Part shown: positions 63,798-64,000 of the stretch, piece after piece
Position numbering within the stretch: the first letter of the stretch is position 1
Layout: each line of letters starts with the position of its first letter
Source of the DNA: Plasmodiophora brassicae
Lineage: Eukaryota; Endomyxa: Phytomyxea; Phytomyxea; Plasmodiophorida
Direction: 5' to 3'
Assembly: GCA_036867785.1 (NCBI GenBank)
Contig: CP145424.1
Span: forward strand, 830,281 to 894,280
Length of the DNA stretch: 64,000 bases
Made by a program: the position numbers and the translations under genes
Notes under the pieces: model-generated
Database searches by the model: none
The model's input: the letters and a program-made list of their open reading frames with translations, nothing else
Told to the model about the DNA's origin: nothing

Positions 63798-64000
63798 GGC
63801 TTAGGGTTTTTTTAGGGTTTTTAGGGTTTTAGGGTTTTAGGGTTTTTTAGGGTTTTAGGGCTTAGGGTTTTTATTAGGGCTTAGGGTTTTAGGGTTTTAG
63901 GGTTTTAGGGTTTTTAGGGTTTTAGGGTTTTAGGGTTTTAGGGTTTTAGGGTTTTAGGGTTTTAGGGTTTTAGGGTTTTAGGGTTTTAGGGTTTTAGGCC
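63798..64000 (+). repeat. Telomere, TTTTAGGG-type with variants
   Basis: Runs of TTTTAGGG with variant units (TTTAGGG, TTTTTAGGG, CTTAGGG, longer T-tracts) concentrated in the inner ~100 bp and uniform TTTTAGGG outward to ~63990. The G-rich strand points to the right end, so the window ends at a chromosome terminus. The final 'ggcc' breaks the pattern. Confidence 0.98.

Overview
The window is the right-hand end of a eukaryotic chromosome from a GC-rich, intron-bearing protist. The last ~200 bases are a TTTTAGGG-type telomere array with the G-rich strand running outward, preceded by ~2.4 kb of a 169-bp subtelomeric satellite. Genes are tightly packed (often 30-200 bp apart), with strong G/C at third codon positions and short GT-AG introns (mostly 44-73 nt, often with a CTAAC-like branch site). 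Ribosome-binding-site or operon logic does not apply. My best guess at the organism is a plasmodiophorid (Rhizaria, Plasmodiophora brassicae-like). This rests on telomere type, GC content, short introns, zeta-toxin-like kinase, chitin-binding and lectin surface proteins, and Rac GTPases. It is inference, not proof.

Layout. 1-2.3 kb: 3' end of a zeta-toxin-like P-loop kinase gene and a degenerate stretch holding a second copy of that gene's tail. 2.5-8.5 kb: a DYW-type PPR protein, a divergent VPS35L-like (retriever) gene, and a convergent zinc alcohol dehydrogenase. 8.5-12.2 kb: gene-poor, with LRR relics and a fossil retropepsin-like fragment present as an inverted repeat. 12.3-43.5 kb: the housekeeping core. 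It holds a bulb-lectin secreted protein, NDUFB9-like, a cold-shock-domain protein, a possible N-myristoylated formin-GBD-like/CPI protein, membrane proteins, proteasome alpha4 (PSMA7), a DAGL-type lipase, an ARM-like helical protein, fused PabA-PabB aminodeoxychorismate synthase, Rac copy 1, a coiled-coil protein, DNAJC11, a DEAD-box helicase, glycyl-tRNA synthetase, Rac copy 2, a secreted orphan, and a hevein-domain chitin-binding protein with Tyr/Pro repeats. 45.3-52.8 kb: a tyrosine-recombinase (Crypton-like) gene split by a young, whole-looking Ty3/gypsy chromovirus. 53-60 kb: an unresolved gene, a ubiquitin-specific protease, and a giant single-exon orphan ORF. 61.4-64 kb: satellite, then telomere.

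Functional threads. Mitochondrial roles recur (PPR-DYW, NDUFB9, DNAJC11, DEAD helicase with a basic N-terminus). Endosomal/cytoskeletal roles are VPS35L, two Racs and the GBD/CPI protein; surface/cell-wall roles are the lectin and hevein proteins. I rebuilt exon structures by hand from reading-frame continuity, splice-site phase and family conservation. Most multi-exon models close in phase, but no transcript data were available.
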